A stretch of 64,000 nucleotides of DNA from Schizochytrium sp. CCTCC M209059 (taxonomy: Eukaryota; Sar; Bigyra; Thraustochytrida; Thraustochytriidae), in NCBI GenBank assembly GCA_000818945.1, contig KN805398.1, positions 132,016-196,015 on the forward strand, in the 5' to 3' direction. Shown here piece after piece: positions 50,570-59,933 of the stretch. Position 1 is the stretch's first letter. Each line of letters starts with the position of its first letter. Position numbers and translations under genes: made by a program. The notes beneath the pieces were generated by a model. The model searched no databases, was not told the DNA's origin, and saw nothing but the letters and a program-made list of their open reading frames with translations.

Positions 50570-51739
50570 ATGTCGGATCCACTCGACATTGTTCGCGGTA
50601 GCACGGGCGTCGGCGCCGATGCCCGGCGCGAAAGTGGAAACGTACCCAAGCGCAAAGCCTCCGCAATTTTTGGCCATCGTCTGCACTTCTGGGGCGCGAC
50701 CAGCACCGATCCGAAGCGTGCGAATACTGGCCTTGACGAGACCTCCGACGATGACATGCTTCAGGATGAAGACCTTGCGGACAACAATACGCAAGTCGTG
50801 GCAAACAAGCCCAACAAGAGATGGAGCTTGCGAGCGACTCGACTTCCTAGTCTTGCTGACGCGGCCCATGGCAGCCGAAGCTGCGACAATCTCTCTGGGA
50901 TCGATCCCCTCGATGACGCCGCGAACGTGAGCATCTTTATGCCGCCTGTGATCTGTGAGTGCGTGCTCTATCTCAAAGCGCACGGGTTGCAAACCCAAGG
51001 AATATTTCGTATTCCCGGAGAAAATAGCCGCGTCAAGGCACTCGCCGAGGCGTACGCTCGTAGCCAAAAAGGATTGCTCGAGGAAAATCCAAGTGTCTCC
51101 GTACACGATGTTGCCACACTCCTCAAGACCAGTATTCGCAACCTGCCCGAGCCCCTTGTACCGTTTCACGTTTACAAAAAGTTCCTTCGTGCCATGCGCA
51201 AATTCGAAGACGGGGGCTTCAAGCCGTCCGGACCGAGTGCCTTTGGCGCCAGCGCAAACGGTCCCGGACATGCAAATAACGTCGCCTCAAAACGAACCTC
51301 ATTCTTCGCGCGGCATTTGCGTTCAGACACGGGCTCTAGCATCATCTCGGTGGGCGGATTGAGCAACGTCACGACGGAGGGCAGCTTTGCCTCGTCGCAA
51401 ACGCTCGCGGACGACCCGCAGGTGGCCCGCCGCGCCCGTGTCATCTGCGAAGTGGCTCTTACGCTACCTTTGCGGCAGTGCCAGTGTTTGTCGATGGTTC
51501 TCAATCTCTTGTACATTGTCAGTGAGTTGGCCGCTGAGAATAAGATGACCACGCAGGCCTTGGCCGTAGTCTTTGCGCCAACGCTCATGCATACTCCGGA
51601 TAATGTGCCTCCAGAGACCGTTTTGCGCGACATGCCGATCGCCATCGCAGCCACAAAGGTTCTCATCGAGAATGCCGAAGCGTTGCCCCATCCTGATCCA
51701 TATCTCATGAATCGCATCTCCTCCGCCATGGTTGCTTGA
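50570..51739 (+). CDS. RhoGAP domain protein (389 aa)
   Basis: Single exon. The RhoGAP domain spans about residues 115-380 and would switch off Rho/Rac/Cdc42-type GTPases by stimulating GTP hydrolysis. The arginine finger is R147 in GIFRIPG. The helix with the conserved Lys and Pro is LLKTSIRNLPEPLVPFHVY. The block LAVVFAPTLM replaces the usual LAxxFxPNL; the conserved Asn is Thr here, which may lower activity. An insertion of about 75 residues rich in Ser, Gly and Asn (about 215-290) separates the first and second halves of the domain, and the second half resumes at LPLRQCQCLSMVLNLL. The N-terminal 110 residues are polar and disordered. There is no lipid-binding or other targeting domain. 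Confidence 0.9.
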   Translation: MSDPLDIVRGSTGVGADARRESGNVPKRKASAIFGHRLHFWGATSTDPKRANTGLDETSDDDMLQDEDLADNNTQVVANKPNKRWSLRATRLPSLADAAHGSRSCDNLSGIDPLDDAANVSIFMPPVICECVLYLKAHGLQTQGIFRIPGENSRVKALAEAYARSQKGLLEENPSVSVHDVATLLKTSIRNLPEPLVPFHVYKKFLRAMRKFEDGGFKPSGPSAFGASANGPGHANNVASKRTSFFARHLRSDTGSSIISVGGLSNVTTEGSFASSQTLADDPQVARRARVICEVALTLPLRQCQCLSMVLNLLYIVSELAAENKMTTQALAVVFAPTLMHTPDNVPPETVLRDMPIAIAATKVLIENAEALPHPDPYLMNRISSAMVA

Positions 51740-52338
51740 GTGGAATGACATAGAAGAGTACGTAAACCCATTGGGCGTACACAACAAAAAGGACTTTAGA
51801 AAAAAACCAAAACAAAAAAACAACTAACGAATATTTTGCCGTCTGCAACTGGATGCTCTTTTGCGTCGTGCGATTTTTCCAGACTGCAACATCGGTCGAA
51901 AGCAATCACAAACCTTTCCACGGCTTTATGTACTAGTGGCAGCGAAGAAGCAAGGTACAAGCTCGACAAATCGATCGAAGACAGACGCTGTTAGCAATAG
52001 ATTGGTAATGCTTGACCTGGCTGGCTGAACAAGCTTCGAGTCAGCAAGCATCCCATGATCGAGATGGCGCACCATGTCGATACGCAGATACGAAAAGCAT
52101 TCGTCCGGTTGGGCCGAGTCCGTCTCGACTTCTAGTAAACATCGTATATATACATTGATGACTTCATGATCTAGGGGCCTAGGCCCTAGTCATCGCCAAA
52201 TCCGAAGCTCTCGATTTTCACGCGGCCGGTGGTGAGGCGGTGTGGCGACGGGGCGCACCTGTCGCGGCGTGGAAAAGTAGAAGCGGGCGGAGTGACGAGG
52301 AGCGGGGAGTGCTGTCGGTTCTTGACGTCGAGAGCAGC
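51740..52338. other. Intergenic region
   Basis: 599 bp between the RhoGAP and RCE1 genes, same strand. AT-rich after the RhoGAP stop, then TATATATA near 52145 and a CTAGG-rich motif at 52172-52188. No gene is seen. Confidence 0.5.
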
Positions 52339-53337
52339 ATGTGGCTCGAGGCGAGCTCCGCCGGGGCACTTCTCGGCTGCGCAAGTCTTGCGACCATCTT
52401 TGTGGGCAGGTAGGTTGGCCAGGCGCAGCTACGCCGGCGCAAGCAGAGCCAGAGCGGCATAGGGCGACGGCATGGCTAACGGGACCGGAATGGCAACAAT
52501 ACGCATAGTCTTTATTTGGCACCTGCCTCTGTGCGGCACCGTGGCCACGATGACGAAGTGCAAATCAAATGGAGGTTCCGCTCAACGGCATTCACGTGCA
52601 TCCTCTCCCCACTCGCTCTACTTTTCTGGAAAGTCTCTGCGGAGGACGGCGACTACAGTAGCACAGGCCCAAGTTTGTTTCACTGGATTGGCGTGCGCAC
52701 GGCCGGCCTCGTAAACGCAACAATTCTGCCCGTGTCCCTCGTCATTGTGCTCTTTACGGGTCCGCTCGTCGACATGTACCTGGTCTTTCGTCGTGCCAGG
52801 GCTACGGGACAGATTGAAAATTTTACGCTTGACCAGTTCTTCCCCAACTGCCCAGAAAACCCAGTGGTGCAGATTCGTAACCTCATCGCTGCGCCATTTG
52901 CGGAGGAACTCGTCTTTCGGTGCTGTATGGGCGCGCTGCTCAAGGCGGCAAACTGGCGACACTCTTTTATTATCGCCATCGCCCCTCTTTTCTTTGGCGT
53001 TGCGCACTTACATCACTGCCATGGGATGATCAAGGAAGGCATGTCAGTGAAGCGGGCCGTCATCATTTCTCTTGTGCAAATGACATACACGACGCTTTTC
53101 GGCGCGCTTGAAATGTTCTTTTTCTTGCGAACTGGACACCTGATCAGCGTCTACCTCATTCACAGCTGGTGCAACCTTCTTGGTCTTCCGCCGCTTGGCT
53201 TCCTCGACAAGACTCATCCGAATCATGAGCACGCCGCATTCATCATTTTTGGCTACATATCTGGGATTTTCATCTTTGTCCTGGGGCTTGGGCCTTTGAC
53301 GAACCCAGAACTTTACAAGAATCAAATCTACAGCTGA
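52339..53337 (+). CDS. RCE1: CAAX prenyl protease 2 (RCE1)
   Basis: Two exons: 52339-52409 and 52509-53337, giving 299 aa. Exon 1 encodes 23 codons (MWLEASSAGALLGCASLATI...) ending at a GTAGGT donor. The 99-nt intron ends in CATAG, and the junction reads VGSLYLAPASVRHRG, matching the VGSLY of human RCE1 after its first membrane helix. RCE1 removes the last three residues of prenylated CAAX proteins such as Ras and Rho in the endoplasmic reticulum. The catalytic signature is intact: APFAEELVFRCCM (E156, E157), then FFGVAHLHHCH, and HSWCNLLG near the end. At least five hydrophobic segments are visible. The C-terminal block LGPLTNPELYKNQIYS is also typical. It sits beside a RhoGAP; Rho proteins are RCE1 substrates, though adjacency may be chance. 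Confidence 0.93.
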
Positions 53338-53561
53338 TTTTAACTCTGTCACTCCGTTCGCAATGTGTTGGCCGGGCCACCGTTTTGCGAGGCCGGCCCC
53401 TTTGGTCTCGTTTACCTTGCTCGCCCACGCAGCAGGGCGATTGCTTTCGTTCTCTTCAAGTAGTAAAAGTATGCAGGCTGCTACTTTTGCGCAAGTCGTG
53501 TGTTGATCAAGCGTGCAACCATACGGTCTCGTGGTCATTTACATTGCTTACTCTTTCTCTC

Positions 53562-55025
53562 TTATGCAGCGGAGGGCAGCGTCGAATCCAGTGCACAGTT
53601 CTCTACAGATGTCACGTAATTGCTGGGGAAAAGCCCACAAGCTCCATCGTTGACCCGTTCGCCCGTCCACCAGCCGCATGGGTCCTTTTGAATGACACGA
53701 ACAATGTCACCGGCTGCAAGTGCAATCATGTCGTCCTGCATGGGCTCAAATGCAAAGCTGGCTTGTACGAGTTCGCCTTCCGGCTGAGCCTCTTCGGATG
53801 CCTCGTTCTCAATTTCATGCTGGACGTCAGCTCCCTGGCTCGCCAAATCACTCTCACTGAGATCTCGGGTCTCGGAATGATTAGCCTCTGGCAAGTTAGT
53901 CGTCGCTCCAGGGCGTCTTGTCTCCGCAGAGGCTGGCGCAGGCTTTACCCCGGCGGGAGGTAGCGAGGACCTCGAAGGAATGACGCCGAGCGCGACCATG
54001 GAGCCTCCTGTACACCCGCGCCGTTCGCGCACATTTTTGTCGAGCTTCTCGCTCTCGAAGCGAACGAAATCTTCGAATTGAATGTCGGGCGCCACTCCGC
54101 CAGTTAAGGCCTCAACAAAGCCTGCAAAATCGCGATCGGCCTCGATTTGACCGGCCGTCTTGTCCAGGTCGCCGAGCAAACTGCGCATGTACTCGGCTTG
54201 TTCAATGTGCACTTGGGCGACGCGAGCGAGGGTGGAGCGGATGCGTAATGCTCGAATTCGCTCGAGAGCCTGAAACTCTTTGGCGAGCTTCTCCTTTGCA
54301 ACGCGATGCCGTTCTTGAGCGCGTCGCGTCTCGTGCACGACCTGTTTGTGCATGCGCTCGGCTTGAAAGCAGGCATCAATCTGCTCGGCTGCCTTGGTTT
54401 GCAACTTGAGAATCTCCGCTGGGCTCCGTTGCAGGTCTGTGCGGTCGCGTTGCTCAATGAGCTTTTCTGCTTCCCGGCATGCTTTAAAGTATTTGTTACG
54501 CGACCGCTGCAAAATGTAGCGCTGCGCCTGAAGCTGCTTGTCGAGGCGGGTGTTGTCAGCGACAAGCTGTTTCTGTGCCTTTTTCTGATCGGCGCGAAAT
54601 GGGCCCAGCTTCTTACCCAGAGTGGCGTATTCGTGAGCCATGACAACGCGGCTCTTGATGAGGTTATCGACAAAGACGCAGCCAAAGGATACAAGCGCAT
54701 TTTCCAACGTCGATTCTGGCGCAGAAGTTGCTCCTTGTTGTTGCTGAGTGTTCTTCGACCCTTGCTGCGTCAAAGGGTTCTTTTTCCGGTAGAGCCCGAG
54801 ACTCTGCGCATGCTGCTCTTCAAGCTGAGCGGCTTGCGAGAAAGTGCCGGCCAGTGCTTTGAGGGATGTCACCCGAGCGTTAGCCTGCGCGATGCAGGTG
54901 TCTACATCGGCCCAGAGGAGCGCGTAGTCTCCCTCGTGTTTGGGTTCCGTCACGGTTTGCTCGTCCGTTTTCTCCTCTTCTCCAGCGACGATATGTTGCT
55001 GCTGTTGCTTGGGCTCGGCCTCCAT
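53562..55025 (-). CDS. F-BAR and SH3 domain protein (487 aa)
   Basis: Single exon, ATG at 55023-55025. Residues ~35-310 form an F-BAR-like coiled-coil module: WADVDTCIAQANARVTSLKA, EEQHAQSLGLYRKKNP, then long Lys/Arg/Glu-rich helices. An N-terminal Gln run and a Gln-rich insertion (about 90-98) are unusual. A disordered, Pro/Ser-rich linker follows. The C-terminal SH3 domain (about 415-475) is canonical: QASFAFEPMQDDMIALAAGD, GWWTGERV and GLFPSNYV. F-BAR proteins bind and bend membranes at sites of endocytosis or cytokinesis, and the SH3 domain recruits actin regulators or dynamin. It resembles the PACSIN/CIP4/Nwk group in layout; I cannot place it closer. Confidence 0.88.
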   Translation of the reverse strand: MEAEPKQQQQHIVAGEEEKTDEQTVTEPKHEGDYALLWADVDTCIAQANARVTSLKALAGTFSQAAQLEEQHAQSLGLYRKKNPLTQQGSKNTQQQQGATSAPESTLENALVSFGCVFVDNLIKSRVVMAHEYATLGKKLGPFRADQKKAQKQLVADNTRLDKQLQAQRYILQRSRNKYFKACREAEKLIEQRDRTDLQRSPAEILKLQTKAAEQIDACFQAERMHKQVVHETRRAQERHRVAKEKLAKEFQALERIRALRIRSTLARVAQVHIEQAEYMRSLLGDLDKTAGQIEADRDFAGFVEALTGGVAPDIQFEDFVRFESEKLDKNVRERRGCTGGSMVALGVIPSRSSLPPAGVKPAPASAETRRPGATTNLPEANHSETRDLSESDLASQGADVQHEIENEASEEAQPEGELVQASFAFEPMQDDMIALAAGDIVRVIQKDPCGWWTGERVNDGACGLFPSNYVTSVENCALDSTLPSAA

Positions 55026-55978
55026 AGTTCTTGGCTTCTTTTACCTGCGCCTTCACACGCTCTTACTGTCGCTCTCGCGGCGTACGCGATTCCGAGACCT
55101 TTGGTTTTCTCTGATTCGTCGATTGCTCTCGAACGATGGCATGGCATCTTCGAGCGAGCGATGGAAACTCATGGGCCAACTGTATGTATGCCAGGCCCTG
55201 CGGGTGGGGACCGATCGCGCAAGAGTCCGATGGAGGCAGCCGCAGAATTTTCCGCGCAGCCATGCGCCCACGTGCATTCGAAGAGTCCCCAAGAACCCCA
55301 CAGCCATGGTCTGGGAGCTCGGCCATGCAGACTCAAGAAACGATGAAGAAAAAAAGCCGTACGACGATGGTCAAACGGGGGGCGGTCGGCGTGCCCCAGC
55401 CCAGCGTGCGGCAAATGAATCCGATGCTCTCGTGTTAGCTCGCGGCTAGGCCATCTCTTGCTAAGAGCAATTTTTCCTTTGTCTCTCTCTCTTTCGTGAG
55501 TCCCATCCAAAAAAAGGGGAAGAAGAAAGAAACGAAGGAAAGAAAGAAAATAAATTGATTCCATTTCAAGATTTAGAAAATGGGAGGGCAGGGGCGGTAG
55601 ATTTATACCGCGTCAAAGGCGGCGATAGCAGAGCAATCTGCATGGGTGCTGTGTTGTGTGCTTTTCCCATGCTGGCAGTTTACGTATACATGAGTGCAAA
55701 TTGACAGGCGTGGTATGTAGAAAATAAAAAAAGAGAAATGCAACGCGGCCGCTCTCCCTGGTTCTTCTCTTTGTTTGAAGGGAAAGGAGGGGGGAGGGAG
55801 AGAAGGCGTGGCGTGCGCACGTGTGTATGTGTGTGCGTGCCTATACATTTGGTTCCTCCGTGATTGAAAGAGAAAACAAGGGCGCGAGTGCACGGTGCGT
55901 AGGCTATCCTTTGCAACAAAAGAACTGCTCAACTTCGCGTCGTCTCCTTTTCTCCTTTCCTCGTTGTTCGCTCTCTCT

Positions 55979-56021
<43 letters not shown>
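55026..56021. other. 1-kb intergenic region
   Basis: 5' flank of the F-BAR gene and 3' flank of the TLDc gene, both minus strand. It has a CT dinucleotide tract at 55975-56020. ORFs are short and unrecognised. Confidence 0.5.
55975..56020. repeat. (CT)n dinucleotide repeat
   Basis: About 20 CT units, immediately 3' of the TLDc stop codon (AG repeat on the coding strand). Confidence 0.95.
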
Positions 56022-56023
<2 letters not shown>

Positions 56024-57014
56024 AGCATGGAAGTAGTACCCAGGCCTCGAGGGCAAGGATATCAAAGAATCGATCCTTGCAAAGCGAGGTAGCAAGGCCG
56101 AAACGCCGACTCGCCGAGGACCCACCCTGAGAAAGGTCGGCATCAAGCCAAAAGCCATCTTCTGCGAAGCTGATGTGGCCTGTACATGTCTTTACAAAGA
56201 CAGCGTTTGGGTCCAGAGGACGGTAGATTTGAGTTGAAGGGATAATGTGACGTGGCTCGCTGGACGTTGCGTAATTGTGATGGTGACGCCCACGCGCAGC
56301 GTTGCGATGGCCCAGCAGCTTGGGCTTCATGAGCGAGCTGCATGCCGTGGCTGGAAGCGAAAAGAGAAAAGATTCGGAAGATCCAAACGAGACGCTCGTG
56401 CCGGGCGAGGTGGGTCCCGCACGCCATCCTTGGCCGGGGCATGCGATGCAAGCACCCACGAGCGTACCATCGTTCACGCGAACAACAACGACAGCCGCTT
56501 CGCTGCCGGCCAGACGCTGGTTCAGCTTCTTCAACGACGATCCCGCATAGCTAAGGCAATACGACTTTTGCCAAGCGCATTCCCGCAAATGACGCGGAAG
56601 CGCCCTGCGAAGCTCGGCCAAGTGGATGGGCTGCAGAAGAGACGCGTGCCGGCTTGCCACGATCATCGGCGGCGTGTGCGGCAGGGGCGATTCGTCGCCG
56701 CGCTGCAAGGCGTCCTCGTAGAGGCTCCGCGTCGACGCCGGCTGCAGCGAGAGCCGCCGCTTCGACGTAGGTCGCGTGGGACCGTCCAGCATGGCCGCTG
56801 CGCTCTCGCTACGTGCGTGCGCCTCGGGCTCCGGCTCCGCGCCACTGCGCCCCCAACGCGCAGCATCATTCACCCCGCGAGTCTCGCCGTCGCTGTCGGC
56901 GTCGCCCTCGCCCTCGTCCTCGGCGTGGACCTGCGCGTACTGCGTGTGCCACTGCCATCCCGAGCTCGTGTCTTGCCACTCGTCCTCGCAGCACTTGCAG
57001 AACATGCCGCCCAT
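56022..57014 (-). CDS. TLDc domain protein with a likely acylated N-terminus (330 aa)
   Basis: The open frame extends to 57230, but the upstream part is Arg/Ser-rich. I start at the ATG at 57012-57014: MGGMFCKCCEDEWQDTSSG. Gly2 plus Cys6, Cys8 and Cys9 form a classic dual myristoylation/palmitoylation signal, so the protein is probably membrane-anchored. A Trp/Asp/Glu-rich spacer and a Ser/Arg linker follow. The C-terminal ~200 residues form a TLDc domain: LRECAWQKSYCLSYAGSSL, AAVVVVRVNDGTLVGACI, FGSSESFLFSL, then GFWLDADLSQGGSSASRRFG and FDILALEAWVL. TLDc proteins (OXR1, NCOA7, MEAK7/TLDC1) protect against oxidative stress or bind the V-ATPase. MEAK7 is also N-myristoylated, so it may be the closest functional analogue. 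A conserved-looking loop between the blocks is expanded with His/Asn. Confidence 0.85.
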
Positions 57015-57174
57015 CGCGGCCGCCCTCTGCAGCGTCTCCGCTCGCAGACCCAAGCACGCCACGCGCGCGCGCAGGCTGTCCGCGATGCGCGTTTGTTCGC
57101 TCGCTCGCTCGCCGCGTCGGGGTCGCGGCGGCGAGGCGCAAGCCGGCCGTCCGGGCCGATCTCGGCCTCGATGC

Positions 57175-57237
57175 GACGCGACACCACGCGACGCGACGCG
57201 ACGCGACGCCGCGATGCCGCCGCTGGCCAACCCCGCG

Positions 57238-57275
<38 letters not shown>
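57175..57275. repeat. GACGC pentamers and (GCT)n repeat
   Basis: About eight GACGC/GCGAC pentamers (57175-57215) and 12 GCT units (57240-57275) lie within 300 bp upstream of the TLDc start codon. Confidence 0.85.
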
Positions 57276-57278
<3 letters not shown>

Positions 57279-57964
57279 TCCGCGCGGCCGACGGCGCCGC
57301 CCTCGGGCGCGCTGGCCGGCACCGCGGCCTTCTTCTCCTTCGGGTTCTGCTCTGCTTTGCTCTGCTCTGCTCTGCGCTTGCTTGCTAAAGCAAGCGAAGT
57401 GTTTTTCCGGGCCCGGCTCGGCAGCGTAAGCCGTCCTAGGCTCCGGCTACCGGAAACCCGTCCGTCCGGGCGCGGCCCCGACCGAGGCCTGCGTTGATCT
57501 TGATCTTCTCCATCGTGATCTACGACCTCGGCGCCGCGCAAGAGGACCGTAGTACGCGAGGCGGTGGCGATGGACGTGCGAGGCGCGGAGACCGAGACCG
57601 CGCGTCACCGGCGGCGGCCGGCCTGCGCGAGGGTCGGCTGTCTTGCCGTCATTTGGAGGGAGGGGCAGGTTGGTTTCCCGGGATGGGTTTGGGACATATA
57701 CCGCAGCTTGGCCATCGATCGAGGATGATGATGAAGAAGATGGTGATGATGAGTGATGATGATGAACGGGTAGTAAACAAACGACCAACGAACGAACGAA
57801 CGAACGCCACGCGCCTCCTCTGCCGCCGAGGAGGCCTACGTTAGTCGCAGATGCGACTCGCCTTCCCTGCCTCCAACCGTGTCAGCCGGAACGTACAACA
57901 TGCATCCGGGCCGGCCAGGGGATCAGCGGCGAAAACCACAATCTCGTGGAGGCCGAGATGCGAC

Positions 57965-58083
57965 GCGAGCACTGCAAGCAAGCAAGCAAGCAAGCAAGAG
58001 GAACCCGGAGAAGCCAGCGCTGCGAATGATTGGTCGGTCGGTCGGTCGGTTGGTCGGTCGGTTGGTTGGTTGGTTGGTTGGTT
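57965..58083. repeat. (AAGC)n and (GGTC/GGTT)n tetranucleotide arrays
   Basis: AAGC x7 at 57968-57996 and, 30 bp later, about 13 GGTC/GGTT units at 58030-58083. Intergenic. Confidence 0.85.
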
Positions 58084-58297
58084 GCTGCGTGGACGTTGCC
58101 GGGATCAGTGAGCACGGAGAAGGTTTCTCGGAGAGGCACCAAAGCAAAGTGGCACATGGAGGGACTCCGACGTTCACAATTCCATGTAGTAGAGCAGCCA
58201 GCTAGCTCTAAAAACTGTAGCGACTGGCAAGCTAGCCAGCGCTGAAAGGGTAAAAAAAACGGAGCCTCTTGCGGATGCAAGGACACCCGAGTTCTTC

Positions 58298-58350
58298 TTC
58301 GCTGCGCTGCGCTGTGCTGTGCTGTGCTGTGCTGTGCTATGCTGTGCGAT
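58298..58350. repeat. (GCTGT)n pentamer repeat
   Basis: About ten GCTGC, GCTGT and GCTAT pentamers. Intergenic. Confidence 0.85.
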
Positions 58351-59933
58351 ACTGTGCTTTGTGGCGGCGCGGCGGTGACGAACAATGTCGCAGCTGGCTC
58401 CGTAGTTTGCTGGCGAGCGATCATGGGCGATTAGCCAGCTGCCAGGGATGGTCGCGAGCCACCTCTTGCCAAAATGCGCGCCACGACACACGCGCTTGCA
58501 ACGCGCTGAGCGGAGCTGGGCTGAGAGCTTGCTGCACGCACGGCCGCGGCGGCACGCGCGAGCGCTGCCACCACCAACGGCCCCGGGTTGCTCATCGGCG
58601 CCCACGATGTCGACGATCGAGCTCCTTGCAATCCGTGGCGGCCCCGCCCCGCCGACAGTGACTGTGTGGACGAGTTCAAGTTGGGACTCTTTTTTGAGTA
58701 CGCGTGGCGGGGCAAGCGCGCTCCTGGGAATCTCGTCGTGCAGAGAGGCTGAGGCTTTTATTTTGCGTAGCCTCAACTCGCTCACGTGGAGTCTCTGGCC
58801 TCAGTGAAGCCTCGGGAGGAGGCGCGCTAGGGCCAGCTAGGACAGGCGCCGCCACCGGGCAGGAGGGAAAAATCGTCGCGACGGGACCATGAGTTGATTT
58901 GATAAGCCTCAGGCGGGGCGAGCGGAATTGAAGCGGACAGCTGTAGCAAGCGGCGAAGCAACGGCTCGACAGCTTCGAAGTCGAAGTGAGTGAGAGGCTC
59001 GCGTTGAAATTATAGATCCAGAGAGATACGCAATAGATGGACGAATGAATGGATCGATGGCCGACTTGCTTGCTTGCTTGCCGGTGCATGAAGAAATAGA
59101 AACGAGGCACGGCTTTTGCAATGGGTTCCAGACCGTACGTAATTTACGTTGAGCGTTTTTTTGGAGCAGCGCTCAGCTCCGTTGGTAATTTTGCTTGTCG
59201 ATCAAAAGTGGTTGATGCGGTACACCAGGCCCTCGCTCACGAAAACTTTAGTTGGTTGCGGGACATATTCATTGCGTCAAAAACGCTCAAGGGCAACCAA
59301 CGGCTCGAATGTTAGGAACATATGTACTTTTTTCTGTAAGTGAGCCAAGATAGAAGCAAGAAAGAGAGAGAGAGAGAGAGAGAGAGGGATCAAATAGGTC
59401 AACAACATCGTTGATAGGATTCGAGTATGTAATTGCTTTGCGCACTACTACTTACTACCTTTGCAAGCGGAGAAGAAAGGAAAAGGGTTGGAGCCGTCCG
59501 CGCGATGACGCCGGTCGGCGGCTCCGAAGGAAAAGTATTTGCACAGAGCAAGCCTTTCTCGTAAAAGACTCCGAAGAGGGGGCGCCCGATGGTTGAAATC
59601 GTATGTTTGCATCAATGCCAGAAGCTCGAAGCTCTCGCGTACACACGGGCTCGAAGGCGCACGCGAGCTTGCTTGCTCTCGAACGAGCATCCCGGTCATT
59701 TTTTCTGAGTGAATGAGTGAGGGTGTATGTATTTTGTTTGCTGCGCCAGGGTCTCTCTCTCTCTCTCACCTTCAACAATACTAACCTAGCCTGAAAGTGA
59801 GCTCGTCTTCACTAGCCCAAACAAAGAGGCCAGGCATGGCGTATAAAAGGATGGATGAAAGTGGAAAGAAAGGAGAGGAGAGACCTTGAAATCGACAAAG
59901 CCAATCGAATCAAGCCAGCAGAGCTGAATTGAC

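Larger units (their letters stand above)
57015..59933. other. 2.9-kb gene-poor stretch
   Basis: Upstream of the TLDc gene and downstream of importin alpha. The part near 57015-57440 is very GC-rich with GACGC and GCT repeats. Tetranucleotide arrays follow (57965-58083). A 203-codon minus-strand ORF (58174-58785) has a repeat-derived tail and no recognised domain; not called. The right end is AT-richer and contains a CT tract at 59753-59770 and AG tract at 59362-59388. Confidence 0.45.

Noticed and set aside
58269..58661. ORF with Cys/Ala/Val/Leu repeats (CAVLCCAVLCYAV)
   Set aside because: It is a translation of the GCTGT pentamer repeat.
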